Shown one piece after another: positions 52,029-60,781 of a stretch of DNA of 64,000 bases. Source of the DNA: CAYVWB01 sp964455395 (GTDB lineage Bacteria; Desulfobacterota; Desulfovibrionia; Desulfovibrionales; Desulfovibrionaceae); the NCBI GenBank assembly GCA_964455395.1, contig CAYVWB010000006.1:1-64000 (forward strand), read 5' to 3'. Position numbers and translations under genes: made by a program. Position 1 is the stretch's first letter. Each line of letters begins with the position of its first letter. The notes below the pieces were generated by a model. It did no database searches. It was not told where the DNA came from and saw only the letters and a program-made list of their open reading frames with translations.

Positions 52029-53557
52029 TTCGCCAGCTCCCTTTGGAACGCTTGCGCCAGCTCGTCCATGCGGAGACTGCGCGAACCCTTGAAGAGGATG
52101 ACGGCCGGCTGACCATCGCCGCCGCCATCGGACCCGCCCCCTACGCCTTGGCCTTGCGTCAACAACTCCAGTCGATGCACGGCCCGGATGAACGTCTCGG
52201 CGTTTTCCACCCGCTCGAAAGGTCCTTCGTAGCCGCCTTCCTCCAGGCCCGCGGCCACGGCTTCTGCAAAGCCGCCTTTCCAGAACACGGCTGTGGGCGC
52301 GGCTTCCGCCACCGCGCGACCCAGCTCCTGGTGGAACGTCTCGGCGGCTGCGCCCAGCTCGCGCATTTCGCCCAACGCAAGGACCAGCGCGCCCTGGCCG
52401 GCGCTCTGGCGGGCGCCCGCCAGGGACCGCGCCATGGAGAGGGGGTTGGCGTTGTAGGAGTCGTCCACCACCAGCCACCCGCCGAGCCGTTTGCTGTTGA
52501 ACCGCTGTTCCGGGAGATCCAACCCGGCAAGCCCCGCCTCGATGACAGGGACGGGGAGCCCCAGCAGGTGCGCCGCCCCGGCCACAGCGGTGATGTTCTC
52601 CACCAGCAGTTCGCCGGGCAGAGGCAGACTCGTTTCGATGATGTCCTTGTCCAGCCGCAGTCGGAAGCGGCTGAGGCCCTGGCCGTCCGCTCCCAGGAAG
52701 GAGCCATGGTAGCGAGCCATGCCACGGGCGTTGTCCGGGGCGGCGGCGCCGCCGTCGCCCGAGGGCTTGGCGGAGAAGCCGACCACAGGAGCCCCCGTGG
52801 CGAAGGCTTCTTCCACGAGCTCGGGATAGTCGAGATTCACCAGGGCGCGACCTCCCTCATGAAGATGGGTCAGCAGCCGCGTTTTCTCGTACGCCACGCC
52901 GCGCACGTCGCCCAGGCCTTCCAGGTGGCCTGCGCCCACGTTGAGCACGATGGCCAGATCCGGCGCGACGGCGCGCGCCAGTTCGTCCATTTCTCCGCGC
53001 ATGTTGATGCCGGCTTCCATCACCCAGAAGGCGGCGTCCAGGTCCGCTTCCAGGATGGAGCGCGGCAGGCCCAACCGGTTGTTCAGGTTGAGATGGTTCT
53101 TGCAGGTGACCCCCACCCGGCCCAGCACCTGCGAAAGCATCTCCTTGCAGGTGGTCTTGCCCGCCGTGCCCGTGATGGCCACAACCTTGGCCGCGGCGTC
53201 TTCCCGATGACGACGCGCCAGCTTGCCCAGGGCCACAGTGGTGTCCACCGCCATGAGGTACGGCGCCCCCATCTCTTCCCCACCCGGACAGCCCATGCCC
53301 GGCGGCTGGGAGCCCAGCACAGCCACCGCGCCTTTGCGCACGGCCTCGCAGGCGAACTGATGGCCGTCGAACCGTTCCCCGGGGATGCAGACGAAGAGAT
53401 CGCCGGGCCGCACCATACGGGAGTCCGTCTGGACGCCTGTGGGAATCAGCGCAGGCGTTTCGGCCTCGTCGATCCGGTTGTCCCCGGCGCCCCAGGCTTG
53501 CAAGTCGCCCACGGCGCCCACGGCGTCGCGGATTTCGCGCAGTGTCAGCCGCATCAT
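52025..53557 (-). CDS. murF: UDP-MurNAc-tripeptide--D-Ala-D-Ala ligase
   Basis: This 510-residue ligase adds D-alanyl-D-alanine. The N-terminal domain has QTDSRMVRPGDLFV. The ATP loop is ITGTAGKTTCKEM. The central part has NHLNLNNRLGLP and MEAGINMRGE. The C-terminal domain has DDSYNANPLSM and LALGEMRELG. A Gly-rich insertion lies near residue 480. Of two adjacent ATG codons, the one at 53557 was chosen because it overlaps the murE stop and has GGAGG seven bases upstream. Confidence 0.96.
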   Translation of the reverse strand: MMRLTLREIRDAVGAVGDLQAWGAGDNRIDEAETPALIPTGVQTDSRMVRPGDLFVCIPGERFDGHQFACEAVRKGAVAVLGSQPPGMGCPGGEEMGAPYLMAVDTTVALGKLARRHREDAAAKVVAITGTAGKTTCKEMLSQVLGRVGVTCKNHLNLNNRLGLPRSILEADLDAAFWVMEAGINMRGEMDELARAVAPDLAIVLNVGAGHLEGLGDVRGVAYEKTRLLTHLHEGGRALVNLDYPELVEEAFATGAPVVGFSAKPSGDGGAAAPDNARGMARYHGSFLGADGQGLSRFRLRLDKDIIETSLPLPGELLVENITAVAGAAHLLGLPVPVIEAGLAGLDLPEQRFNSKRLGGWLVVDDSYNANPLSMARSLAGARQSAGQGALVLALGEMRELGAAAETFHQELGRAVAEAAPTAVFWKGGFAEAVAAGLEEGGYEGPFERVENAETFIRAVHRLELLTQGQGVGGGSDGGGDGQPAVILFKGSRSLRMDELAQAFQRELAK

Positions 53558-55107
53558 GAGGAGGCCTCCAGGGAAGTCCGACCGAAGAACTCGCGGACCG
53601 TGGCCTGGTCGCTGAAGGGCCGCTTCTCCGTGCCGATGATCTGGTAGTCCTCGTGGCCTTTGCCGGCGATGCAGAGCGCGTCTTGCGGACCCAGCATGGC
53701 GAGCGCATGGTGGATGGCCGCGCGGCGGTCCACCTCCTCGTGGACCTCGGCGCACGCGGCGAGGCCGGGCCGGACGTCATCCAGAATACTCAGGGGGTCC
53801 TCCGTGCGGGGGTTGTCCGAGGTGAGCACCGCCACATCCGACCACCGGCAGGCGGCCTGGCCCATGAGCGGCCGTTTGGCGCGATCGCGGTCGCCGCCGC
53901 AGCCGAAGACGGTGACAAGGCGTCCCGGCGTGAGTTCGCGCATGGCGGCAAGGACGTTGTCCAAGGCGTCCGGGGTGTGGGCGTAATCCACGAAGACATT
54001 GCGATTCCCTGGATTGTGGACGCGTTCCAGCCGGCCCGGGACGCCTTGGCAGCGCTCCAGGGCGAGCAAGTCCTCCGGGACAAGGCCCAGGCTCAGGCCC
54101 GCAGCTTGCGCCGCCAGCAGATTGGCGGCGTTGTGACGGCCGATGAGCGGTGAACGCAGCGTCCAGACCGCGCCGGGTTGCAGGGTGGGATGCCCGGTCC
54201 CGACAAGCTCCACCTCCAGGGTCACACCGTCGATGGCGGCGGCGACAAGCCGACCTGCAAGGCCCCATCCGCCTCGACGCGCCAAGCTGTCGAGCACGCC
54301 GGCGCCGTCCGCCGCATGCGCGGGGTCGGTCAACCCGTACCCGACAGGATTCGCCACGCGCGCCAGCAGCTTGCGGCCGAAGGGGTCATCCCAGTTCACC
54401 ACGCAGGGTTTGTCCGCATCGGGCGCGCACTCGAAAAGCAGCGCCTTGGCTTCGCCGTATGCGTCCATGGTCTTGTGATAATCGAGATGGTCTTGCGTCA
54501 GGTTGGTGAACACGGCGCACGCGAAGCGCAGCCCCGCCACGCGTTGCTGGTGCAAGGCGTGCGAGGAAACTTCCATGAACGCAGCTTGGACGCCGGCGCG
54601 CTCCATGGCGGCCATGATCTCGTGGAGCTCCCAGCACCCCGGCGTGGTGAGGCCGGCCGGACGGCTTTCGTCGGCCCAGCGCTGGGCCACGGTCCCCAGA
54701 AATCCCGTGACTTTGTCCGTCGCCTGGAAGAGTTGCTCCAGCAGACAGCAGACGGTGGTCTTGCCATTGGTGCCGGTGACGCCCACCAGGGGAAAGGAGA
54801 GCGCGTGCGTGTTGAAATGCGCAGCGGCGAGCTGGCCCAACGCGCGGCGGGCGTCACGAATCAGCACCCATCGCACGCCGTCCTCGAAGGCGTCCAGCAT
54901 GGCCGGATCCACGGCGTCTTCTTCCGCGACGATCCAGGTGGCGCCGTTGGCGATGGCTTGATCCACGAAGTCCAGACCGGCGGGTCCGCCGGTGGAGGGC
55001 ATGGCCACGAAGACCTCGCCGGGCTTCACTTGTCCGGAATGCGTGCGGGCGGGCAAGCCGGCGGCCATGCGCTCCAGCAGCAGGTCCAGGGATTCGAGCA
55101 CCGTCAT
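53554..55107 (-). CDS. murE: UDP-MurNAc-dipeptide--meso-diaminopimelate ligase
   Basis: This 517-residue ligase adds the third residue of the stem peptide. The ATP loop is VTGTNGKTTVCC. The central part has MEVSSHALHQQRV and NLTQDHLDYH. The selectivity motif is DNPR (DNPRTEDP), which marks meso-diaminopimelate rather than lysine as substrate. The reading frame runs upstream over ftsI, but the ATG at 55107 overlaps the ftsI stop and gives the normal length. Confidence 0.96.
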   Translation of the reverse strand: MTVLESLDLLLERMAAGLPARTHSGQVKPGEVFVAMPSTGGPAGLDFVDQAIANGATWIVAEEDAVDPAMLDAFEDGVRWVLIRDARRALGQLAAAHFNTHALSFPLVGVTGTNGKTTVCCLLEQLFQATDKVTGFLGTVAQRWADESRPAGLTTPGCWELHEIMAAMERAGVQAAFMEVSSHALHQQRVAGLRFACAVFTNLTQDHLDYHKTMDAYGEAKALLFECAPDADKPCVVNWDDPFGRKLLARVANPVGYGLTDPAHAADGAGVLDSLARRGGWGLAGRLVAAAIDGVTLEVELVGTGHPTLQPGAVWTLRSPLIGRHNAANLLAAQAAGLSLGLVPEDLLALERCQGVPGRLERVHNPGNRNVFVDYAHTPDALDNVLAAMRELTPGRLVTVFGCGGDRDRAKRPLMGQAACRWSDVAVLTSDNPRTEDPLSILDDVRPGLAACAEVHEEVDRRAAIHHALAMLGPQDALCIAGKGHEDYQIIGTEKRPFSDQATVREFFGRTSLEASS

Positions 55108-57257
55108 CCGTCGCGCCTCCCTGCCCCCAGCCAGATGGCGGCCTTGGACTCGGCGGTCCAGGCGCTGCCGGCGGCGGGCTGCTGCTTCACCACTTCGGCG
55201 CCGGGGAGCGCGCCTTGGTTCGCCCCTTCTTCCATGATCTGCGGGACGACGCCGAGCTGCGCGAACCGCTCCACGGCCTGTCGCAAGGAGAGCCCCACCA
55301 CGTCGGGCGTCACGGGTCGTGTGGCGGCGGCTTCCTTGCGCGTCTTTTCGATGCGCATCACCACGCTGTTGGTGCACGCCGGGGAGACCTGCGCGGCCTG
55401 GGCCGGTTGGCGTGCGGACGCGGAAGTCTCGCTGGGCCGGGTGGCGTTGCAGGCCGCGGCCACAGTCGGGGCCTCGGGCAGCCCTCCGGCGTAGGCCAGC
55501 GCGCCCACGGCGATTTCCTGGAACGCCGGCGCGGAGACCACCCCGCCGTAGTGATTCGTCTGCGGTTCGTCCACCACCACGGCGATGACGTAGCGGGGAT
55601 CCGCCGCAGGAAGCACGCCCACGAAGGACGCGACGTACTCGCCGCCATAGCCGCCGCTGGGGGAGGCTTTCTGTGCGGTGCCGGTCTTGCCTGCCACGCG
55701 CAAGCCGGGGACCCGCGCGCGGGTTCCCGTGCCGTCCTCCTCCACCACTTCGGTGAGCATGTCGAGGACTTCGTCGGCCACGGTTTCGGAGAAGACCCGC
55801 ACGCCTTGGCCCGGCTGGGCTTCCGGCGTCTTCACGAGCGAAAGGGGTCGGAGGACCCCTTTGTAGGCGAGACAGGAAAACGCGTTGACCAGCTGCGGCG
55901 TCGTGAGGGAGAACCCCTGCCCGAAAGAGGCTGTCACGAGGTCGATTTCGCGCCACTCTCCCGGCGGCCGGAGAATGCCGCCGCTCTCGCCCGGCAGGTT
56001 CAGCGACGTCTTGCGGCCGAGGCCCAGCCGCTGGAGGTACCCGTGGTAGACCTTGGGACCGAGGAGCAGCCCCATCTTCGCCGTGCCGATATTCGAGGAG
56101 TAGCGCAGCACCCGATTCACCGGCAGCCAGCCGTATTCGTGAGTGTCGCGGATGGTCTTGCGTCCCACCTTGAAGCGGCCGTTCTCACAGAAGAAGAGGG
56201 AGTCGCGCTCCACCAGGCCTTCCTGCATGGCCGCCGCCACCAGGAAAGGCTTCATGGTGGAGCCTTGCTCCACGGCGTCGATGGCCAAAGCGTTGCGCCA
56301 AGTCTTGGCGGAATAGCGCTCGTACTCGTTGGGGTTGAAGAAGGGATACTGCGCCCAGGCGCGGATCTCGTTGGTGCGGACATCCACCACCACGGCGCCG
56401 CCCCATTTGGCCTTGTGCGCCTCCACCGTCTTCTTGAGCGCCTCTTGCGCCAGCAGCTGGATGTGGACATCGATGGTGAGATGCAGGTCCTCGCCCTTGA
56501 TTTCGCTGAGGGCTGCGCCGGGTCCGAAACGCAGCAGCGCGCCGCGCGCGTCGCGTTGCACGGTGAGACGCACGGCGTCGCCGGCGAGGCGGTCGTCGTA
56601 CGCGAGCTCCAGACCGGAGAGGCCTTGTTCATCCAGCCCCACGAAGCCCAACAACTGCCCGGCGAGGTGGCGGTGCGGATACTTCCGCCCGTACTCCGCA
56701 GTGAGGTAGACGCCCTTGTGCCCCGCTTCCCGGATGGCTGCAGCGGCGCGGTCGCCGATCTTGCGGCTGATCCATACGAACGCGCTCTTGGAAGCGAGCT
56801 TCTTGCGGATGGCGCTGCGGGGTTCGCCCAAGGCGTCGGCCAGGGTGCGCGCAGCGGCGTCCGGGTTTTCTATCTCCAGGGGATGCGCGAAGACGGAAGC
56901 GAACTCCACGCTGTTGGCCATCAGCCGGCCGGCGTTGTCGTAGATGGCGCCACGGGGTCCTTTGATGGTCAAGGCCGTGACGTGCTGACGCTCGGCTTTT
57001 TCGGCGAGCATGGGGCCGTCCACCACTTGCACCTGAAAAGCGCGCGCCCACAAGGCGATCCAGAACAGCCCGAAGACCACCGCCACCAAGACGATGCGGG
57101 TGCGCGCGGAAACGCCAGCAGCGCTGGCCTCCAGCCGATGGGCGAACGGCAGTCGCGCCTTGAAGGGCTTGCCGCGGTATGCATTGGCCGACTTGCGAGG
57201 GACCCGACGGGAGGGGCCGTCTTCGCGCCGGCGGCTGTGTCGTGAGTACTCGCCCAT
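55104..57257 (-). CDS. ftsI: Septal penicillin-binding protein with C-terminal PASTA domain
   Basis: This 717-residue transpeptidase crosslinks septal peptidoglycan. A basic N-terminus precedes one membrane helix (about 53-75). The PBP dimer domain has RGAIYDNAGRLMA. The transpeptidase has the SxxK nucleophile Ser333 in GSTMKPF, SxN in YSSN and KTG in AGKTGTAQK. Unlike E. coli FtsI it carries a C-terminal PASTA domain (about 655-715), as seen in many non-enteric and Gram-positive homologues. A low-complexity Ala/Thr linker precedes PASTA. The ribosome binding site is weak. Confidence 0.94.
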   Translation of the reverse strand: MGEYSRHSRRREDGPSRRVPRKSANAYRGKPFKARLPFAHRLEASAAGVSARTRIVLVAVVFGLFWIALWARAFQVQVVDGPMLAEKAERQHVTALTIKGPRGAIYDNAGRLMANSVEFASVFAHPLEIENPDAAARTLADALGEPRSAIRKKLASKSAFVWISRKIGDRAAAAIREAGHKGVYLTAEYGRKYPHRHLAGQLLGFVGLDEQGLSGLELAYDDRLAGDAVRLTVQRDARGALLRFGPGAALSEIKGEDLHLTIDVHIQLLAQEALKKTVEAHKAKWGGAVVVDVRTNEIRAWAQYPFFNPNEYERYSAKTWRNALAIDAVEQGSTMKPFLVAAAMQEGLVERDSLFFCENGRFKVGRKTIRDTHEYGWLPVNRVLRYSSNIGTAKMGLLLGPKVYHGYLQRLGLGRKTSLNLPGESGGILRPPGEWREIDLVTASFGQGFSLTTPQLVNAFSCLAYKGVLRPLSLVKTPEAQPGQGVRVFSETVADEVLDMLTEVVEEDGTGTRARVPGLRVAGKTGTAQKASPSGGYGGEYVASFVGVLPAADPRYVIAVVVDEPQTNHYGGVVSAPAFQEIAVGALAYAGGLPEAPTVAAACNATRPSETSASARQPAQAAQVSPACTNSVVMRIEKTRKEAAATRPVTPDVVGLSLRQAVERFAQLGVVPQIMEEGANQGALPGAEVVKQQPAAGSAWTAESKAAIWLGAGRRDG

Positions 57258-57311
57258 GGTCGTTACGCGTCCATCATATCCTTGTCGATCAGCAGGGTTT
57301 GTCGACGCCGC

Positions 57312-57620
57312 CTAAAGCAGCACGTCCGGGCCGGCGTCCTGGGAGCGCGCCGGGGGGGCTTGCCGCAACTGTCCCGGCTGCGCGGGCCGCATGCCGAGTT
57401 CCTCCGCTTTCTTGCGCAGGCGGTATGGAGAAGCGAGGTTGTCGCGCTCCAGCTGCAGTTTGGCGCGCAGGTCCATGGTGTCAGCCTGACGCGCCTCGAT
57501 TTGCTCCAGACGGTAGGCCAGGTCCATGCGTTCGATGTTGACCCACACCACGGCCACGCCCAGCAGCAGCGCCGCGGCGGCCGCCGCCACGCACAGTCCG
57601 GTATCCTTGGAGAGCCGCAT
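57312..57620 (-). CDS. ftsL: Cell division protein FtsL
   Basis: This 102-residue protein has a short cytoplasmic start, one membrane helix (about 9-28), then a periplasmic coiled coil with heptad-like Leu (about 30-75) that would pair with an FtsB-type partner. The sequence is poorly conserved in general, so the call rests on topology, size and its position between rsmH and ftsI. The ATG at 57620 is eight bases from GGAGG and shares one base with the rsmH stop; a GTG one codon earlier is less likely. Confidence 0.85.
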   Translation of the reverse strand: MRLSKDTGLCVAAAAAALLLGVAVVWVNIERMDLAYRLEQIEARQADTMDLRAKLQLERDNLASPYRLRKKAEELGMRPAQPGQLRQAPPARSQDAGPDVLL

Positions 57621-58903
57621 CACCGCCGCCTCCCGGGTTTGCCTTTGCCGGGCCGGCGCCCCCGCGCCTGGGGCCCCGCGCTCACCGGCGACCCCTTGGG
57701 ACGACGCAGCGCAGAGGACTCCGCCGAGGTCAGCCGCTCCGCCGCGCGGAGCTTGGCGCTGCGCGCACGGCTGTTGGCTTCGGCTTCCTCCGCCGTGGGG
57801 GCGAGGGGCTTCTTCGTCAGGATGCGCAACCGCGGCTCGCCCTCGCAGACGCAGCGCACGGCGCCGGTCGGACAGACGCAGCCGTGGGCCTCGTTCCGAA
57901 AAGCCGTTTTCACGGCGCGGTCTTCCAGGGAATGAAAGCTGATGATGACCACGCGCCCCCCCGGCGCCAGCCGCGCCGGGATGCGTTCCAGGAACGCGCG
58001 GAGCTGCTCCAGCTCGCGGTTCACACGCATGCGCAGCGCTTGAAAGGTCCGGGTGGCGGGATGACGCCGCGCAGTATGGCGCATCTTGGCGGGGTAGGCC
58101 TGCGCGACGATTTCGGCGAGCTGACTCGTGGTCTCGATGGGCGCGACCTCCCGGGCGTTGACGATGGCGCGAGCGATGCGGCCGGCCAGCGGGTCCTCGC
58201 CAAGATCGCGGATGAGCGTTGCGAGCTCCTCATGGGGCGCCTGGTTGACGATGACGGCGGCCGGTTCCTCGTCATGGTCGCGACTCATGCGCATGTCCAG
58301 GGGCCCGTCGTGGAGAAAGCTGAAGCCGCGCTCGGCGTCGTCAAGCTGCAGAGAGGAAACGCCGAGGTCCAGCAGCGCCCCGTCCAGACGCTCCCAGCCG
58401 AGTTCGTCAAGAAAGGCCTCGAAGTCGGCGTAGACGCCGAGCCGGAAAGCGACCTTGTCGGCCCACGGCGCCAGACGCGCCCGAGCGCGGGCCATGGCGT
58501 CCGGATCACGATCCACACCGAGCAGGCGCGCTTCGCCGCCGACAGCTTCCATGAGCCTGGCGGCGTGGCCGCCGAAGCCGAGGGTGCCGTCCAGGTAGCG
58601 CCCGCCGGGCTTGGGCGCGAGCAGACGCAGCGTCTCGTCGGGCATGACCGCTGCGTGGGCGAACTCGCCGCCGGCAACAATGTCGTCATCCTCACCTTGA
58701 ACACACGCTGCTGTGCGGCCTGGGGGCGCCTCCCCTCGCGACAAGCGCGCCGGAGTTGTGCGGTCGTATCCGCCGTACGCGATCGCCCCCTTGCCGCCGC
58801 ACGCGACTGCCCCCTCGCCGTAGCGCGACGATGTCGGGCAAGCGGCTTGGCAAGCGCGCGCCGAGTCGTGTGCGAGAGGCGTTTGGGACGTGGGGAACGG
58901 CAT
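57620..58903 (-). CDS. rsmH: 16S rRNA (cytosine-1402-N4) methyltransferase
   Basis: This enzyme methylates N4 of C1402 in the decoding centre of the small ribosomal subunit. The core begins near residue 80 (EFAHAAVMPDETLRLL), with the SAM loop DGTLGFGGHA, then LLDLGVSSLQLDD, RTFQALRMRVN and IISFHSLEDR. The chain is 427 residues, against about 310 for the family. About 75 extra residues at the N-terminus include a Gly/Ala-rich imperfect repeat, and there is a basic Arg/Lys/Pro tail. The ATG at 58903 follows AAGGA; no closer start fits. It begins 97 bases after mraZ. Confidence 0.9.
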   Translation of the reverse strand: MPFPTSQTPLAHDSARACQAACPTSSRYGEGAVACGGKGAIAYGGYDRTTPARLSRGEAPPGRTAACVQGEDDDIVAGGEFAHAAVMPDETLRLLAPKPGGRYLDGTLGFGGHAARLMEAVGGEARLLGVDRDPDAMARARARLAPWADKVAFRLGVYADFEAFLDELGWERLDGALLDLGVSSLQLDDAERGFSFLHDGPLDMRMSRDHDEEPAAVIVNQAPHEELATLIRDLGEDPLAGRIARAIVNAREVAPIETTSQLAEIVAQAYPAKMRHTARRHPATRTFQALRMRVNRELEQLRAFLERIPARLAPGGRVVIISFHSLEDRAVKTAFRNEAHGCVCPTGAVRCVCEGEPRLRILTKKPLAPTAEEAEANSRARSAKLRAAERLTSAESSALRRPKGSPVSAGPQARGRRPGKGKPGRRR

Positions 58904-59000
58904 GGGGCGTCCTTGGCTTCGTGTTGCAGGTTGGTGAACGATGTTGGCGTCGCCGGGCCTCCGGGTTCTCGCCGTGGGTGGCGACCGGTCGCTTTCGTGC

Positions 59001-59450
59001 TCAGAGTGGGACGTCGACACCGCTTTCGGCGAGGTCGTCCGCCACATCCGAGAAGTCCTGCTCGGTGGCGGCGGCGAGTCGATCCGGGCTCCAGATCTCG
59101 AACTTTTCGAGTTGACCGACGAGCTCGGCGTCTCGCTCCAGGCCGGCGTAATCGCGGTGCGCCTGGGAGAGACGGACGCGGCCTTGTTTGTCCATCACCA
59201 GCTCCTCTGCGCCACCAATAACCAATCTTCGAAAGTCTCGCAATTTTCTAGAAGAGTTCTTGAGCTTGCTGATTTTGTATTCAAACTCCTCCCAGCTTGG
59301 CAGAGGGAAGCCCACGAGGCAGCTGTCGTAGGTGGTGACGACGAAGCGGCCCTCGGCGCAGCGCGCAACGAGAAGGTCCCGGAATTCCGGGGGAATCATG
59401 AGACGACCTTTGTCGTCGAGGGTGCGTGTCGACCGGCCGCGGAAGAGCAT
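59001..59450 (-). CDS. mraZ: Transcriptional regulator MraZ
   Basis: This 149-residue protein has two AbrB-like halves. The first begins FRGRSTRTLDDKGRLMIP and the second has LVMDKQGRVRLSQAHRDYAGL, each with the DxxGR motif. MraZ forms a ring and represses the division-cluster promoter by binding TGGGN repeats. Three such repeats lie directly upstream. The ATG at 59450 was chosen over 59498 because the longer form would run through the operator. Confidence 0.94.
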   Translation of the reverse strand: MLFRGRSTRTLDDKGRLMIPPEFRDLLVARCAEGRFVVTTYDSCLVGFPLPSWEEFEYKISKLKNSSRKLRDFRRLVIGGAEELVMDKQGRVRLSQAHRDYAGLERDAELVGQLEKFEIWSPDRLAAATEQDFSDVADDLAESGVDVPL

Positions 59451-59463
59451 GGCGCGCGTTATC

Positions 59464-59488
59464 TCCCACTTTTTCCCACGTTTTCCCA
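59464..59488 (-). promoter_or_regulatory. Three MraZ boxes
   Basis: On the minus strand TGGGA occurs three times, at 59488-59484, 59478-59474 and 59468-59464, each separated by exactly five bases. This is the known MraZ operator layout of TGGGN repeats at 10-bp period. The boxes overlap the predicted transcription start and the mraZ leader, so MraZ would repress its own operon. Confidence 0.88.
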
Positions 59489-59489
59489 C

Positions 59490-59518
59490 CCTATCCACGC
59501 TTTTTATTCAACTGTCAA
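59490..59518 (-). promoter_or_regulatory. Promoter of the division cluster
   Basis: On the minus strand a perfect TTGACA (59518-59513), 17 bases, and GATAGG (59495-59490). The -10 element is weak. The expected start, near 59483, falls inside the MraZ boxes. Confidence 0.6.
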
Positions 59519-59621
59519 GAACTTAATGTTTTTTTCTCTAGAAAAAATTTAACATGCGGGCTATTGTGGCAGGTTATGGCGTCCTCTGGTTGTTTTGTCC
59601 GGTGTGGTCTTCGCGAACCAT

Positions 59622-59650
59622 TTGCCATTGCATCGAAAGCGAATTATGGT
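59622..59650 (+). promoter_or_regulatory. Sigma-70 promoter of the HD-GYP gene
   Basis: TTGCCA at 59622-59627 and TATGGT at 59645-59650, with 17 bases between. It is 79 bases upstream of the chosen start and faces away from mraZ. Confidence 0.5.
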
Positions 59651-59729
59651 GGGGTTCTGTGATGTCGTCGCACCTTCGCCACACAACCGACGCCTTCGTG
59701 AGCGTCCTCGTTCTTCAGGCGGTCCTCCC

Positions 59730-60725
59730 ATGAGCGGCGCGAAGTCCACCATTCCTGACAACATTTCCGAGGAATACTACCAGATCTCCCCGGAAATATT
59801 GCAGAGTTTCCCAAAATATCGCCCTCCGCTGGATCTCTTCCGGTTCAAGGAAGCCATCGCCACGCTGGAGCCGTACAGTCGGAAGGGTCAGCGGCTTTCA
59901 GGCCAGCAAGTGGACGCCATCCACGCGCTGTGCGACGATGGGATGCTCTTCGTGGCGCGCAGCGATCACCCCGTCTATTCCAAGCACATCGTCAAGCAAT
60001 TGGATCTTGTGTTGGTGGACGCGCATCTGAAGGAATCCGAAATTGCGGACATCTTCATGCGCGCGTTGGCGTGGCGGCTGGAGCAATTCTTTGACCAGCC
60101 GGTCCAGGTGGTTTTCGACAAGCTCTACGCCGACATCATGGTGTTGACCGAGTACCTCAGCAAGGACTGGCACCGCGTCAAGGCGCTTCTCAAGCGGCTT
60201 CACAAGGAGCACACCCTGGTCAACCATTCCGCCAATTCCGGCGTCTTCGGCTTGTGGCTCTATCTGAAGGCGCGCAAGGGCAACTTCAAGCGCAAGGATC
60301 TGGACCGCGCGGCGCTGGCCTTTTTCCTCCACGACATGGGCATGGTGAAAATCCCCGAGTTCATTCGAAGCAAAGCCGTGCCGTTGACGCAGGAGGAACG
60401 CCAGAAGATCCACCAGCACCCCGTCATCGGCGTGAAGATGGCGGACAAGCTGGGGCTGACGTTCGGGGAGATCAAGGCGTGCATCGTCGAGCACCACGAG
60501 CGGCTGGACGGCTCCGGCTATCCCCGCAAGGTTTCCGGCGAGGAACTCTCGAAGTTGGGCCGGCTTTGCGCCGTGGCGGACTCCTTCACGGCCATGATTT
60601 CCGAGCGGCCTTACGCCGAGGCCATGGAGCCGCGCCAAGCCGCGCAGGCCCTGGCGCAGGACAAGCGCTACGACGAACGCTTCGCCAACATCGTCAAGAT
60701 GGCGTACATCACCGGCGAGTTCTGA
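59730..60725 (+). CDS. HD-GYP domain protein, candidate cyclic-di-GMP phosphodiesterase
   Basis: This 331-residue cytoplasmic protein has an N-terminal region of about 160 residues without a known domain, and a C-terminal HD-GYP domain. Metal and catalytic motifs are HD at 201-202 (FFLHDMGMVKIP), HPVIG, EHHERLDGSGYP with GYP at 263-265, and VADSFTAM. HD-GYP enzymes usually open cyclic-di-GMP. The domain is nearly complete, so activity is plausible. The frame is open to 59595; the ATG at 59730 lacks a strong ribosome binding site, so the start is uncertain. It is divergent from mraZ. Confidence 0.88.
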   Translation: MSGAKSTIPDNISEEYYQISPEILQSFPKYRPPLDLFRFKEAIATLEPYSRKGQRLSGQQVDAIHALCDDGMLFVARSDHPVYSKHIVKQLDLVLVDAHLKESEIADIFMRALAWRLEQFFDQPVQVVFDKLYADIMVLTEYLSKDWHRVKALLKRLHKEHTLVNHSANSGVFGLWLYLKARKGNFKRKDLDRAALAFFLHDMGMVKIPEFIRSKAVPLTQEERQKIHQHPVIGVKMADKLGLTFGEIKACIVEHHERLDGSGYPRKVSGEELSKLGRLCAVADSFTAMISERPYAEAMEPRQAAQALAQDKRYDERFANIVKMAYITGEF

Positions 60726-60781
60726 GTTCCTTCGCGCGATCCACACCGCATCCCTGCGCGTCTCCACCGCCCCTCTGCTCC

